In this document: positions 23,901-35,688 of the stretch, piece by piece
How the letters are laid out: the number at the start of each line of letters is the position of its first letter
Position numbering within the stretch: position 1 is the first letter of the stretch
Origin: Cryptomeria japonica
Lineage: Eukaryota; Streptophyta; Pinopsida; Cupressales; Cupressaceae
Assembly: GCF_030272615.1 (NCBI RefSeq)
Contig: NC_081405.1
Coordinates: 23,699,772-23,763,771 of the forward strand
Direction of reading: 5' to 3'
DNA length: 64,000 nucleotides
The notes under the pieces: generated by a model
Databases searched by the model: none
Seen by the model: the letters and a program-made list of their open reading frames with translations, nothing else
Told to the model about the DNA's origin: nothing
Program-made: the position numbers and the translations under genes

Positions 23901-25754
23901 GAATGCACATAGATATCAATGAGTTGGAAGAAAGTGAAAGTTTGTTAGTCCCAATCAGTGTTGAGAGGGGAGGGGTGAATCAACACTATACCAATTTTAC
24001 AGTTTTAACTTTAATCAAAACTTCTTATTCAAACTTATCACTTATCAGTAAAAACAACATTGATAAGAAATATGCACACAATAATGAAACACACAAGACT
24101 ACCAAGATTTATCACGTGGAAACCCAAATGGGAGAAAACCACGGTGTGAGTAGAAACTCACAAAATTTGCACTCTTCTGAAGTATGCTCAGTGAAGAGCC
24201 ATCCCTATTAGGAGATTACAAAGACACTGTTACATGCCACCCGGTTAAGGGATTTTCTTTAAGGCCTAGTAGAACCTTTACCTTGTTAGAGGTAGCCTTG
24301 TTAAAGGACTTAAGATCATCATTTATGATGTCACCCGGTTAAGGGATTTTACAAAGGGACTTGTTAAAGTCCACCCGGTTAAGGGATTTTGCTGTTGTAG
24401 TTATAAGAAAACAACAGAGAGAATGATATGCTGTAATAGCTTCTCTTAGCTTAATCAGATCCAAATGAAGCTCTGCGATTTCACCATCGATTACACTTGC
24501 TCTGCACTCTACCGGTGGTTTGCATCACACTTGCTCTGCACTTTATTGGTGCTTTGCATTCTTTCTCTGCTCTTCATACTCTCCGAGCTCTAAACACTCT
24601 CTTCACCACTCTGCTATTTACTTAGCAGTTTTGCCCTCTTCTCACCTCGCTGGATCGCTTCTCCTTAGAATTGCACTTCGCAATTTTTATGATCAGTCTT
24701 TTTGGTTTTCGCCAAAAACCTTTATACAAAACTTAGTAGATTTGAAATTCAAAACTTTCCAAATCTTCCTGCACTCTCTCTGCACGCTCTCCATCAATCT
24801 CGCCAATGACTCATCCTTAACTGCCTCTGCAACTCATAATTTCACCAACCTCTGGGTCGTGTTTTGTCTTATTAATGTGAACCGGAAAAATCCGCTCAAA
24901 TCTCACCTTAATTGATTGTTAATTGCAGTAGACTTCCCTATTCATTTGTTTGATGATATCTCGCCATGATTGACTCACCTTTGGCCATCGCATCAAGCTT
25001 ATCGGTCACTGCTCTGAGATTCCCGGTGGATATCATCCTTCAACTTGTATCATCAGTTCACCGGTGTAACTCTTCACCTTTTGCCACCGGTCACTGATAA
25101 TCAATTAAACTGATCACCTGTCTATCCAGAGTGTTCCGGTTTGCATAAGACTACTAAACTGCAATTTGAGTCATCTCTTGCGACCGCATCATCATTTCAT
25201 CTACCAGTTTTAAGAAACTGATCTCAATACCTATCGGGTGCTTGACTGACCGGTCGGCTACTCTGTTTTCTCTTCAACCGATTAGCCTTCTACCGACACA
25301 CTGCTTAAGTGTGTCAATGATGCATATTTGGGAAGCTCTGAATCCTCCATACTGTTTGCAGCCATGAGTAAACCATTGAGGTTTACCACATCTTCTTGCC
25401 TATGAGTTTGGCCTTTTTCACCAGTAAGTGTTGGTCATCAATGACAATACTAACTGATGAACTGGTTGTGCCAACACCATCAGTTATGCCAACAAAGTCA
25501 TCTTTCATGGAATTGAGGGGTTGATAACGGAAAATCAGCTAGATGACATACATGCACTCATGGTACTTGTTAGCAAGACAAGAGATTTTAGGTTAGGATG
25601 GGAGACCACTTTTGTCTTGGGTATTGAGGAAGTTAGTTATTTGGAAGATCAATTGAAGAACCTGCGAGCAGCTCCAGAAACTGAAATTGAATGCATATCG
25701 ACTAGGTTCTTTGAATTTGCCAAAAGGGAAAGAGAAAAAGGCAACAGATTTTAG
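20958..25754 (+). pseudogene. Giant-unit protein gene, copy E, broken
   Basis: ATG 20958 follows an AG acceptor and a GTGAGGT leader like that of B. 20958-21674 encodes the N-terminal domain (SYWSNMGDTNLG, ESGIINAAGFPPAIQCYEL). TAA 21672-21674 interrupts it, and the same frame resumes to about 22060 with GAWFIQFPKFTYIRIQG and LPRYPTDKIVLLEV. Later parts lie in other frames: a basic region at 22475-22882, the IATPRVDKFEDEI motif near 23205-23240, and a C-terminal helical region at 23423-23940. Solo LTR H (23942-25494) splits the end, and the last ~75 codons resume at 25521-25754. Function is unknown. Confidence 0.75.
23937..25498 (-). mobile_element. Solo LTR H inside the E gene
   Basis: The insert runs from TGTTAGTCCC (23942) to ATGCCAACA (25494), about 1,553 bp, flanked by AAGT on both sides (a 4-5 bp TSD). 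The E reading frame continues across once it is removed. CACGTGGAAACCC and GGGAGAAAACCACGG near 24115-24152 form the U5-like box seen in the copia LTRs at 60.6 and 63.0 kb, giving the likely minus orientation. The open frame at 24520-24915 inside it has no support. Confidence 0.75.
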
Positions 25755-26757
25755 ATGACAATTTGCTATAATCCTATGTGGCAATGAATTTTCTTATTGG
25801 AGGGTTCCTCCTCGTAATTTGTGCCAAATGGATGTCACATTCCTATTGGCTAATGTTTTTGGTGATGTTTATCTAGATAGGTTTTGATTGTAGTAAACCC
25901 TAATTAGGGTTTAGGTGGCGAAATCTTGACCCTTGATCTTCGTTCAATCTTGGCCATTCGTCATAATTGGGAGCACTATATAAGCCCCACTCATTTTCAT
26001 TTGTAAGAGATTAGAGACTTGAAGAATTGTTGCTATTTTGCTGCTGGATTAATAAAGACATTGAAGTGTGGCGTTTCTATTCAATTCTTGAAGCATTTGC
26101 ATGATTATTCATCTTCTCAATTCAAGCTTTAAAATTTGTTTAAGTATCTAAGTTGAATGATAGAGCGTTGTGCATGATTCATGGTGAAACTCTTAATCCA
26201 TACCACTAGCAGTTTGTTGATTGCAAGGTCAACTTGAATTCTTGAACGAGCTTCAGTTCAATTGTTTCTGAATCATTGATATGCATTCAATTAATGGTGT
26301 CTATGCTTGGTAATAATTTGAACATTTACTTAACTTCATTAGAAGATTGCATTAGCCTTTGTGGAGTTGTTCTTATATGTCAAAGCAAAGACTAATAGAG
26401 TTTCATTGGAATTGCTCTTCGTCCTTGCATTCTTAGGAGTAGTTTAGTATCCCTCAACCCTCAACTTTTGCATTTTCTTTATCAAACATCTAGAAGTAGT
26501 AGCAAGCAAGAGAGCTATATCGCATATCATTTGTAAAGCATTCCTTGAAATCAAGACATCCATCTCATAAGGCCCCTTAGATTACCAACAATCACATCAA
26601 CCAATGAGGTATCCACATGTCATGACTTGAATATAGAAATCTTGGAGTTGTCTTGGTTGATCACATCATTTAGCATCCAAGAAGATTTTGATCAAGAGAG
26701 GATAGAATACTTTTGGTATTTTATTCTTTGTTCGATTGTGCTAAAAAACACAACACA

Positions 26758-27480
26758 ACCTACTGTACATGAACTAGCGTAGGTAGTGTCATTATCAGAG
26801 TTGTGATTGATGGCGAAGGAATATTGTTTATGGACGTCCTGGCAAATAGATTGCGATCTCCCACATGCTGCTCTATGTTGCAGACCACGATGCATACAAA
26901 ACTCGGTCTTGTCAGTGACTTCTTTTCTAGACAGAGAAGGGAAATCATGGTCTCCATGTTGATCTAATCAACTCAAAAGTTTGTGGATCCCATCAGTCAT
27001 AGCCTTCACTGCATTAAGCCTTTGATCGGTTGGATTGGAGTTCACGTCAAAAGAAATGTATTGAACACAATATCCCCAATCCATCAATATGTAATCTGTT
27101 GACAAGAGAAGAGCTTGGAGCTTGGCCATGGAGGGCTATGAACTGCTCCCATCCTCAACATGCTGCGAAAATACGTTATTAAGCCCACGAGCTTACTTCT
27201 GTGAGTCCTCCATAAGAAGAATGGCCTTGCAATACGTTATAAAGCCCAAGGTTATAATGCCCAAGTGCTGAGATTGTAGACTTCTACAATTTTGGACTTC
27301 GATCCCGCACAAAACTGTGCTCTTCCCACACAAACACAGAGTTATCAGACTCGGTGGTAGGTTTAGTGAAAGGCCTCTGCTGCAAATGATTACGACATCT
27401 AATGCATTGAGAACTGCGGAAAAAGATGAAATAAATCTGCTCTAATTGTGGTGCCCAAAATCCTTAAGAATAGGCACATA
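26758..27480. other. Decayed copia-internal-like DNA, no gene seen
   Basis: There is no open frame of note. Its place between E and the primer-site complement suggests the remains of a minus-strand copia internal region into which E inserted. Confidence 0.3.
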
Positions 27481-27840
27481 ATCGATCTGCTTTGATACCA
27501 TATCAACATTTGTAGAGCAATCGAATTGATTCTGTATTGCGTTACAATAAAATATTTATACATGAAAATCTCACAATGAACCGCGCATTCATGGTTTTAA
27601 CAAATAACAAACCAAACCATAGGTTTGCTAAATAAAAATAACAAACCACAAGCAAATAATAACAAAACCAACAAACTGTGTACGTGGTGTTAATGATGGA
27701 ATATCCAACCGTGAGTGCGCTTTGTGGGCTTTTGTGGTGCGTCAGGGTAACATGCAGGAGCGGGTTGTTGCTTCTGAACGAGAATAGGAGTGTGGTATCT
27801 ACAATGATGCAGACAAGGGTAGTGATGTGGGGCAAAAAGA
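27481..27840 (-). mobile_element. Copia primer binding site and LTR remnant
   Basis: The reverse complement of 27481-27500 reads TGGTATCAAAGCAGATCGAT, a close match to the tRNA-iMet primer site (TGGTATCAGAGC) of plant copia elements. An LTR would then begin at 27501 (TATCAACA, TG lost). Only the first ~46 bp are matched elsewhere (19241-19287). The end is approximate. Confidence 0.5.
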
Positions 27841-27959
27841 GTAGGGGTTAGGCCCCCCTAGTGGGTTTAGGGTGGGTGAAGGGTGCTCAAAATGGAGTGG
27901 GAAGGATTCTGAGCAAGGTGTAAGATCTTGTCTTTCGGTGGGGGTTTGTTCAAAGGACA

Positions 27960-28930
27960 ATGATTCAACGAAATATTGATCTTCCCTTAGCCAGATCTGT
28001 CACTATGTATCTGTATGAGGAGGTGGAAAAAGAAGTGGATCATAATGAAAGGGTTTTCTCAGTCTTGGGGCTTATTGGGCGCTTTAGAGGGCTTTGGCCG
28101 AGTTTACGTGACCTTCACAAATGGATCTTGTCTCATTGGGAACCTATTTTGGAAGGCTGTGTTCAAATATACCAACAAGCTTGAGGGTTTTTTGTTGTTG
28201 TTTTTGAAAATATGGATGACAAATGTAATATCTTTTGCGACTGTCAGTGGTGTTGGGAAGACAATCAACCCTTGATGCTGAAACCATGGCATCTAGCTTT
28301 TAATCCCATTTCCAAATCTTTTGATCGGATTCCTCTGTGGGTTAGGCTTCCAAATCTCCCCATGTAGTTCTGGTTTGACTCCTGTTTTGAAGTTGTCGAG
28401 AACTCGTTGGGTAGATTTTTGTTGGTTGATGAAGGTTCTTTAAATTTATTGCATACTACGTAAGTTCGGATCCTGGTGGAATTGGATGTTTCCAAAGGTT
28501 TTCCACCATAAATTTCTATTTAAACTTCAAAAGGAAGTTGGGTGCAGTTCTTGGACTTTGAAGGAGTTCCCTTCAGATGTAGGTGATGCTTCACAACAAG
28601 TCATACTGTTGCCCTCTGTGATAGGTGTAGAGTGGAGAAATTAGCTACTTGGTGGAGGGAAGTGACCCTCTTCATTAGATGGTGGAGAAAGTGGATGAAA
28701 TCTCTTTGGTCTTGAGTGAAGAAATTGGAGCCAGTGAAGAAGAGATGGAGACCCTGAAGAGCTTTGACCCACCAAAGTGCTTGGTGATTATTAAAGTCAA
28801 ATCAGGAGGTTCTAGGGCTGTGGTGATGGACAATGGTAATACTGACAGTTGTGTTGATAAGGTAGGTAGGTTAAAAGGAAGAAAGAAAAGAGAGCTAAGG
28901 GAGAAGGTTTCAGCATGACTCTTCGCTCTC
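27960..28930 (+). pseudogene. LINE (L1-type) ORF1 remnant
   Basis: Fragments in shifting frames encode a DUF4283-like region: LHKWILSHWEPILEG (to 28184), then ENMDDKCNIF and LKPWHLAFNPISKSFDRIP (about 28190-28360), then WVQFLDFEGVPFRCR with a CCHC-like knuckle whose third position is a stop (about 28540-28610). This order is typical of plant L1 ORF1 (RNA-binding). Several stops and shifts break it. No endonuclease or RT follows, so the element is truncated. Confidence 0.7.
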
Positions 28931-30968
28931 ATGAGAAGAGTAGAGTTAAGTTAGTAATGTAACCAATGACCTACATTATGGTCAGACACCTGTGTGTTTT
29001 TACTTGGGGAAGGGGCTCCTTGGATGTAGCCCCACTTGGTTCAGGCATTATTGCAACCAAAAAGAAAAAAATAGCTCACATCCCAACTTGGAGGTCAAGT
29101 GCTTAATGAAAAGGCTTAGAAAAGGCTCTGTTTTCACCTCCAATCATCATATCTCTTTGCCAAATATAATTGACCAACTTATTTCTTCCTAATAACAAAA
29201 CCGACCATACAAGGCAGGCCTCACACATCACCCAAGTTATCAATATTTGTGCAATTGTGGACAACGAATAACTCCAATAAGGTTCACGTCCAAAAGAAAG
29301 AGGGCATACGACTGAGCAAGGAGATCAATCGACCACAACAGCAATTACACACCTATCAAGGGCAAGACATTAAATTGCCTACATAACATTCATCATTAGC
29401 AAGGGATTTAGCAAATAAAATTCAAGCTGAAGCTTTTCCTTCCAAATGGTGTCCTTGCCTGTAGCTCATTTCAACATTTAAACTAAAACTTGTCTTTGAA
29501 AAAGACTTAACAAATTTCCATAAACCTCCAGCATTAAGTCCAAATTTCCATAAGTCACCTATAGGTAGGGGTCGACGAAGCATAGGGTGTACATTTCATA
29601 ATGCAAAAAAAAGAGGTTGGCCCATTATCATCTTTATTGTTTGCACTTGTAATGTTTTTAAATATAATGTTCTCATTCCAATCTGGGTCAGCCTTTCCCA
29701 AGGGAATGCAATTTTCATTGCCTAGGTTTTCTATAAAGCTGTGATTTGTATTACCCCTAGGCGGGGCATGACACCATACTTGTATATACATTTTTAAAAA
29801 TAAACAAATAATATGAAACAACAACAGTGTAACCCTAGGCTACCATTACTGGTTGAGAAAAACGAACAAGTTATTAGAAAACAATAATAAACCTTGCTTT
29901 AAAAAACAATCTCTTCGGGATTTTGGAAAGAAAGTTAATAGAACATAGAAAAGGAAAAAAACTTCTTGAATGGAGATTCTCCTGGATCTTCTTATGGGCA
30001 ATCTAATAAGTGCTTGAACACTGTATTCCATGAAGTCTAATCATTGCAGGATTGTGTTATGAACCACCATGATGAATGAGATGGCAATTTTGTTTTAAAA
30101 GTAGGTACATGGGAAAGCCATGTACTTGAATGTGACTAGGCACTCAGTTATGAAAAATATAGGCTGCAAAGCTATAAATGACCTCTTACTGTCCCAAAAT
30201 AAGGGGAAAGTGAAGTCTTATAGTTATTTATACAAATCAGGGGTACCATTATTCAATTAATATGCATTCTCTATTCAAACTAAAACCTCTAGAAGGAAAA
30301 ATATCATTGGGGAGCATTCTGATCTAGTACAAATCTTGCATGAATTAAGATTAGAATATCACATAGCATCATATAAACAACAAAACCACTATAAACTTGT
30401 AATCATAGCATCATATACTTCAAGTTCAATATCAAAATAATAATATCGAACCAGAATCAGAACTGGGTTCGAACTGGACCGGTACCCGGCCTGCCAGGGG
30501 GAGAACCCTGCAACGTAGATTATTTGTAGTCTTTAATAACCTATTTTATTGGGGAAAGGGATGATTGTTAATGGTAGGCACGTTCACTTTTAACTTTTAA
30601 TTTTGTATGCATTAATGATTTTCTGTGCTTCCAATAGAGATAATTTGTATGGATATTGCCCATGCGTGTAAAATTATCCTGCGATCAATTTCACATGGAT
30701 TTCCTCCATATTTAGGGATCATGAGATTAGTAAAATCTGAGTTTCTGTAACTTTTTTTAATTCTTTAAGCTACCATCCAATTTCTTTGAGTAACCATTTA
30801 TGTTTTGTAGTGTGTATTGTTGAAAAACTCGAAACTCAAACAATGCCAAACAATTCTGGCTGCAATCATAGTAACAAGATTGAAAAAGTTTTGAGAGGTT
30901 TGAAGGAAATTTTCATCAATGTTCGGAATTCCAAAAAAGTTTGGAATAGTTTGAATTTTTATAATGTA
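28931..30968. other. Intron DNA, no feature seen
   Basis: AT-rich sequence without long open frames, RNA genes or element ends. Confidence 0.4.
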
Positions 30969-31134
30969 CAAAATTATGCATGATTACATTATCAAAATAT
31001 GAAAATAATGTAAATGAAATATTTTGATGGCAAATGTTCACAATGTTAAATTTCAAAATTATGCATACATTATCAAAATATGAAAATAATGTAAATGAAA
31101 TATTTTGATGGTAAATGTTCACAATATTTTAAAA
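30969..31134. repeat. 81-85 bp tandem duplication with internal inverted repeat
   Basis: Copies begin CAAAATTATGCAT at 30969 and 31054; the second lacks 4 bp. Each unit contains ATCAAAATAT and ATATTTTGAT as inverted arms around GAAAATAATGTAAATGAA, so each could form a hairpin. Confidence 0.8.
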
Positions 31135-31435
31135 GTTGATACTGCCCACTGTCATACAATATTTAGTTAGAGTGAGTCTATGTTCTAGGATCTTGGACCA
31201 CTAGGCTCCAAAATTTAAATTTTAAACATCTTTAAAATAAAGATTGCTATATAATCTCTGTAATGATCCTTGATACAATCAGTGACAACATCCCACTGCA
31301 CTGCTACTACACTCATCACTATGTTCATCATTATTTTCAAAGAACACAGGCTGGACAATAGAATTTACATGACAAAAATGAGGATTGATGTCATGGCCAG
31401 TATGCTGGCCTGGCATTTTCAGATTTGGTCCAATT

Positions 31436-31660
31436 AAAAAATCCTGTGGTTCAGCAAAAGACATGGATGTTTGGTCAAACCTTGTTACCATAATTGTAAT
31501 GGAAATACGAATTGGTCAAATGTAAAATTTTCTAACAAAATGAACATTCCACTATGAAAAATTCAGTGGTTTGGCAAAAGTCCTTGAAGACTAGTCAAAC
31601 CTTGTTACAATGGCTGTGATTGAAAATATATTAATCACATGTAAAATTTTATAATCTAGT
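31436..31660. repeat. About 120-bp diverged tandem duplication
   Basis: Shared words in the same order are TCAAACCTTGTTAC (near 31474 and 31594) and TGTAAAATTTT (near 31520 and 31640). Similarity is clear but imperfect. Confidence 0.65.
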
Positions 31661-31957
31661 AATCTAATAACAAGAAGATGCTACTTGGGTGTCCTCAAAG
31701 CGTGAGGGAAATGATTTAAATGTTACAATCCACCTTTCAGAAGTTTTGGTGTTGTATGGCATATATTACTTTTTTTCATTTTCTTTTTTATTTTTTCAAT
31801 AGGTTACTTTTTTTTTTACTTACTGACTATTTTGATCTATTTTTTTGTGTCTTCCAATGACATTAGTCTTTTACATGTGTTTATTATATTTTATTTTAGG
31901 CTTTTACTATTTTTAGTATCTTGAAATTCTGAATTTTATCTTCCAACTTTTCTGCAG

Positions 31958-32113
31958 CTGTTAATTATGTTGCAGTTTCAGAGGCTCTTGGTGTGTCTTC
32001 ATCAGTGTTAACAGCAGGACTGGCTGCGGATAATTTGGTCTGTGCAATTTACTTCACAACACTTTTTGCACTGGCTTCTAGAATACCTCCTGAAATTTCA
32101 ACAGCTGCCGAAG
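31958..32113 (+). CDS. DUF819 membrane protein gene, internal exon
   Basis: The acceptor is TCTGCAG (to 31957) and the donor is AAG|GTAC (after 32113). It encodes VNYVAVSEALGVSSSVLTAG followed by LAADNLVCAIYFTTLFALAS, continuing the conserved DUF819 core from the exon at 17131 in phase. The membrane-spanning character is obvious from the hydrophobic runs. The next exon is not found in the remaining ~32 kb, so the following intron would hold the whole copia F nest. Confidence 0.85.
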
Positions 32114-32491
32114 GTACTTTTCTGTTTCAGAATATCTCTGATATCTTACATCTCTGTTGTCTTCACATTTGTTTGTTTCAATCGCCTGGTCTTTCTGAAA
32201 AAGTATATTTTTAAGGTTATTTAATAATTTTTTGATCTTGACTTTCTCATTATGTACTCTAAAATTAAGTCTATCCCAGGACACGTGAATATCAATGTCA
32301 CAGATTTTTTAAGCTGGTACAAACCCTGTTGGATTTTGTTTATTTAAAAATATTTTCCAAGAATAAACTTTTAGCATATAGATTAATTCAGATAGTATTT
32401 TTGTGGTATTTGTGTTTATTGTACCAACTACAAGAACACAAATAATTGGGACAACATTGCCGTACACTGCAATGTTAATTTTTTAAGTTAC

Positions 32492-33040
32492 TAAAGAAAA
32501 CACACACACACTCAGATCTGAAATATTATCTTCAATAGATGCTCACAAATCTGATTTTCTGCTCTTATTTCTGCTTTTGAAAGGAAAGATTTTTCAACGA
32601 ATTGATACCTAACTGACCTTCAACAATTCTTTATTTATATCTTTCAAGAGGCACCTCTTCACCAAGAGGCACATCCTCCTAAAACTGGTCGGCCAGCACT
32701 TAGGAAATATTTTTTTTATGATTTTATTTCTTTAAAAAGATGTTGCCCAAAATGGGCGCTTACTCCAAGTGGGGTCGGCCCTATTTTAATTACCCTTGAC
32801 TGCGCCGGCTAGCAGTTTATAGTTTATTAAATTATTTTCTTTGCCTTTTCAAAGAGGTCGGCCCAAATGAGGGGGTCAAACAAAAATAAAAGATTATTTT
32901 TGCATCTCATTTTAATCCTTAATTGCACCAAAACATGGGTTGGCCCATGTGAAGATAATTATGCAAATTAATATATTTAACTTGCTTCTTGTGCTGCACA
33001 AACTAACTCTGCCTTTTGACATCAATGACAATAATTCACA
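32492..33040 (-). repeat. 3' LTR of copia F (short form)
   Basis: It aligns with 60873-61421 (shared CTCAGATCTGAAATAT, CACCAAGAGGCACATCCTC, and GCACAAACTAACTCTGCC). It begins TA instead of TG. Three GTCGGCC words lie at 32687, 32773 and 32856. Confidence 0.75.
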
Positions 33041-33126
33041 GCAATTTCCTCCTTTGTCATTGATGGCAACACTGTAAAAATGATCTTTTGAAAGCAACTA
33101 GGTCAAACAATTCTCCTTGAATGAAG

Positions 33127-33990
33127 TGTTGAAATATAGCTAGATCGTATCCCTTGATTGGGCCGACCTAGCTTGGTAAATGTTTGATGGGCCTACTTAT
33201 GTGATTATATTATGTAGCTTGTGAATGTAAAAGGGCAGGCCCTATTTGGGTGCTCAACTTGTGTAACTTGTAATTGGGTTTGGCCCTAAATGGGCATTGT
33301 AACTTGTGATTCATGCTGGGCCCTAAATGTGTAATATAATGTAACTTGTTGATGTGATAGGACTGACCCTATAATGTGTAACTTGTAATTATTATGGGTT
33401 AGACCCTATTTTGTGCGCCAACTTTAGATGCCTTATAAATTTACTATAAAGGCCGACCTAAGTTAAATAAGATGTAAAAGCTCATATATATTCAAGGCAA
33501 TGCAAGCATCAACACAATATATACACACTTAGCGAATTACCTCTGCAAGGTTAGTGAACTTCTATTCTATGTGATCTGCAATTTCCTTCATTGATCAGCA
33601 TCCGTGATCAGCAAATCTGGAGCTGCACTCTAGGGCAGTGAATGCTTATCAGTCAGAGATTTGTCTACTAGGCTGGGCGAAGATCTTCTGGGCTGCCGAA
33701 TTTGCCTTAGGTCTGCTGGAGCATGTCAAGGCTGCCCAAAGGTTGTCTAAGTTTGACAGCGATCTACACATCACCCTGACTTCCAGATTAAGATAAGTTT
33801 TGCTATAGTTGATTTATGCCCTAGAAGGGTAAACTTGTAATCTGCTTAATCAAATCAGATCTGAGATTATTGTTGCTGGGTTTTTCCTCCAAGAGGGAGG
33901 TTTTCCCAGGGTATCACTGTGTTATGTGTGCATTTGTGTTTTTTTGTTCTTTACTGTCAATCTGATTGCTAAGTTTAACATAAACCAACA
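33127..33990 (+). repeat. 5' LTR of element G
   Basis: It starts TGTTGAAAT and ends ACCAACA. It contains several diverged 40-50 bp repeats with TGTAACTTGT and GGGCCCTAAAT (33180-33415), two GGCCGACCTA words (33161, 33451), and a hairpin-like CTCCAAGAGGGAGG near 33888. Confidence 0.9.
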
Positions 33991-34009
33991 TGGTATCAGA
34001 GCAGGTTCC
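33991..34009 (+). other. Primer binding site of element G (tRNA-iMet)
   Basis: TGGTATCAGAGCAGGTTCC begins directly after the 5' LTR; the first 12 bases are the standard plant copia primer site. Confidence 0.9.
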
Positions 34010-34091
34010 TTCTATAAAGCCTAACAGCTTGAAGGTAGATCCTGTATCCTTTTTTTGCAGACTGAGAAATCAGAGTAGGTAGCACAAAGAA

Positions 34092-34330
34092 GTGTTGAAG
34101 AAGACTAGCATGAATGCAACTCTATCAGGCTTATCGCTCTACTCATACAAATTGGGAAATGATTCACAACTATCAATTGCTAATGTCATGCAGTGTCCAG
34201 ACTTCAAACCGAATCAACATGCTCCTGTGGCGAGGATATTTATGAAGTGCTTATGGATGAGAATGGATTCTTAGTGATGGTGAGGGCCGAAGGCCACGCA
34301 ACCATCATCAGATGTTTCAATGTGATCTAA
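34092..34330 (+). other. Short open stretches in the G internal region
   Basis: A 60-codon frame (34092-34274) and an overlapping +1 frame encoding YEVLMDENGFLVMVRAEGHA to a TAA near 34330 suggest one broken small gene, possibly captured host sequence. I do not recognise it. Confidence 0.3.
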
Positions 34331-34689
34331 GTGGATGGTTATGTTGAAAACTTACTTATAAGAGAAGTATTTTTTGAATTTTTCATGTTGTTATCAATTC
34401 ATTGGATATTGAATCATGTAAGATAGTCTTGAACTATTAGTAACCTCTCTTAAATGCTTTCAGGACGGACTGAGGAGCATAAAGATGATGATTGTATTCA
34501 AGAAAGGAAGGTTTTGAGACATCTTGGGTGGAAGCATCACAGGCTGAAGACTAAGAGACATGGCTTAGTTGGTGATACTATGATCAGGTTGAGCTTTAGA
34601 GGGAGCTTGTTGTATTGAGCTTCAGAGGGAGCTTGTTTGTTGTTTCAGTTTCAGAGGAAGCCATATCCTTGGTTAAGGCAATCTTCCGG

Positions 34690-35045
34690 GAGAAGATTGA
34701 GGTGAAAGCCCTCGATTAAGGCATTCTTCTTTGGGAGAAGTCTGAGGTTAGGGCCCTCGTTCCACCCTCTGCAAGTAGGCATGGTGGAGCCACCCTCTGC
34801 AAAGTGCAAGGTGGTAGTTTCTTTGAGGTGTAAGACCTCTTCCACCCTCTGCGGGCAATGCAAGGTGGATCTATCCTCTGCGGGTGTGCATGATGGGTAT
34901 CATGAAAGAATTCATGATGTATATTGAATTCATCCTTTGCGGGCATGCATGGTGAATATCATGGAAGGAATCCATGATGCATCTTGGAACCATCCTTTGT
35001 GGGAATGCGTGATGGATATCATGGAAAGAGTCCATCACGCATGGT
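34690..35045 (+). repeat. Array of short hairpins in the G internal region
   Basis: Successive units read TCCACC...GGTGGA (34760-34787), CCACC...GGTGG (34790-34815), TCCACC...GGTGGA (34840-34868), ATTCATC...GGTGAAT (34927-34957) and CCATC...GATGG (34989-35015), each around a loop related to CTCTGCGGGNATGCA. Between them lie ATCATGAA...TTCATGAT (34899-34918) and ATCATGGA...TCCATGAT (34958-34978). The arms change together between units, as expected for selected RNA structure. Confidence 0.65.
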
Positions 35046-35093
35046 CACAGTGTAACTTGATTATTCAAGGGATCCTCCCTAGCTAAGAGGGAG

Positions 35094-35688
35094 TGTTGAA
35101 AATTGAAATATAGCTAGGTCGTATCCCTTGATTGGGCTGACCTAGCTTGGTTAATGTTTGATGGGCTTACTTATGTGATTATATTATATATCTTGTGAAT
35201 GTTAAAGGGCAAGCCCTATTTGGGCGCTCAACTTGTGTAACTTGTAATTGGGTCTGGCCCTAAATGGGCATTGTAACTTGTGATTCATGCTGGGCCCTAA
35301 AGGGGTGATATAATGTAACTTGTTGATGTGATAGGGCTGACCCTATAATGTGGAACTTGTAATTATTATGGGTCAGACCCTATTTTGTGCGCCAACTTTA
35401 GATGCCTTATAAATTTACTGTAAAGGCTGACCTAAGTCAAATAAGATGTAAAAGCTCATATATATTCAAGGCAATTCAAGCATCAACGCAACATATACAC
35501 ACTTAGCAAATTACCTCTGCAAGGTTAGCGAACTTCTATTGTATGTGATCTGCAATTTCCTTCATTGATCAGCATCTATGATCAGCAAATCTGGAGCTGC
35601 ACTCTAGGGCAGTGAATGCTTATCAGTCAGGGATTTGTCTACTAGGTTGGGCGAAGATCTTCTAGGCTGCCGAATTTGCCTTAGGTCT
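35094..35688 (+). repeat. 3' LTR of element G, left part
   Basis: It starts TGTTGAAAATTG and aligns to the 5' LTR. It stops at GGTCT, the TSD of unit A, and resumes at 46603. Confidence 0.9.

Larger units (their letters stand above)
20950..26757 (+). mobile_element. Giant unit E: decayed ORF-bearing LTR-like unit
   Basis: It carries the same gene as unit B (20958-25754, broken), then the same tail: telobox palindrome AAACCCTAATTAGGGTTTA at 25895-25913, TATA box TATATAAG at 25976-25983, AATAAA at 26051-26056, and an end resembling CAAGAGAGGATA...TATTTTATTC and finishing near AACACA (about 26751-26757). The left end and the hairpin array of B were not found, so E seems truncated at its 5' side. 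No TSD could be assigned. Confidence 0.65.
17242..31957 (+). other. 14.7-kb intron of the DUF819 gene
   Basis: It starts GTAATC and ends TTTCTGCAG. The flanking exons join in phase to rebuild IGGAVNYVAVSEALG. It contains tandem duplications, a SINE, decayed giant unit E with nested LTR H, a copia primer-site remnant and an L1 ORF1 remnant. 17274-17640 and 18100-19060 show no recognisable feature. Confidence 0.75.

Noticed and set aside
24520-24915. 131-aa open frame
   Set aside because: It lies inside solo LTR H, has low-complexity Ser/Leu composition and no relatives in the window.
28679-28932. Overlapping open frames on both strands
   Set aside because: They lie in the tail of the L1 remnant; short and unsupported.
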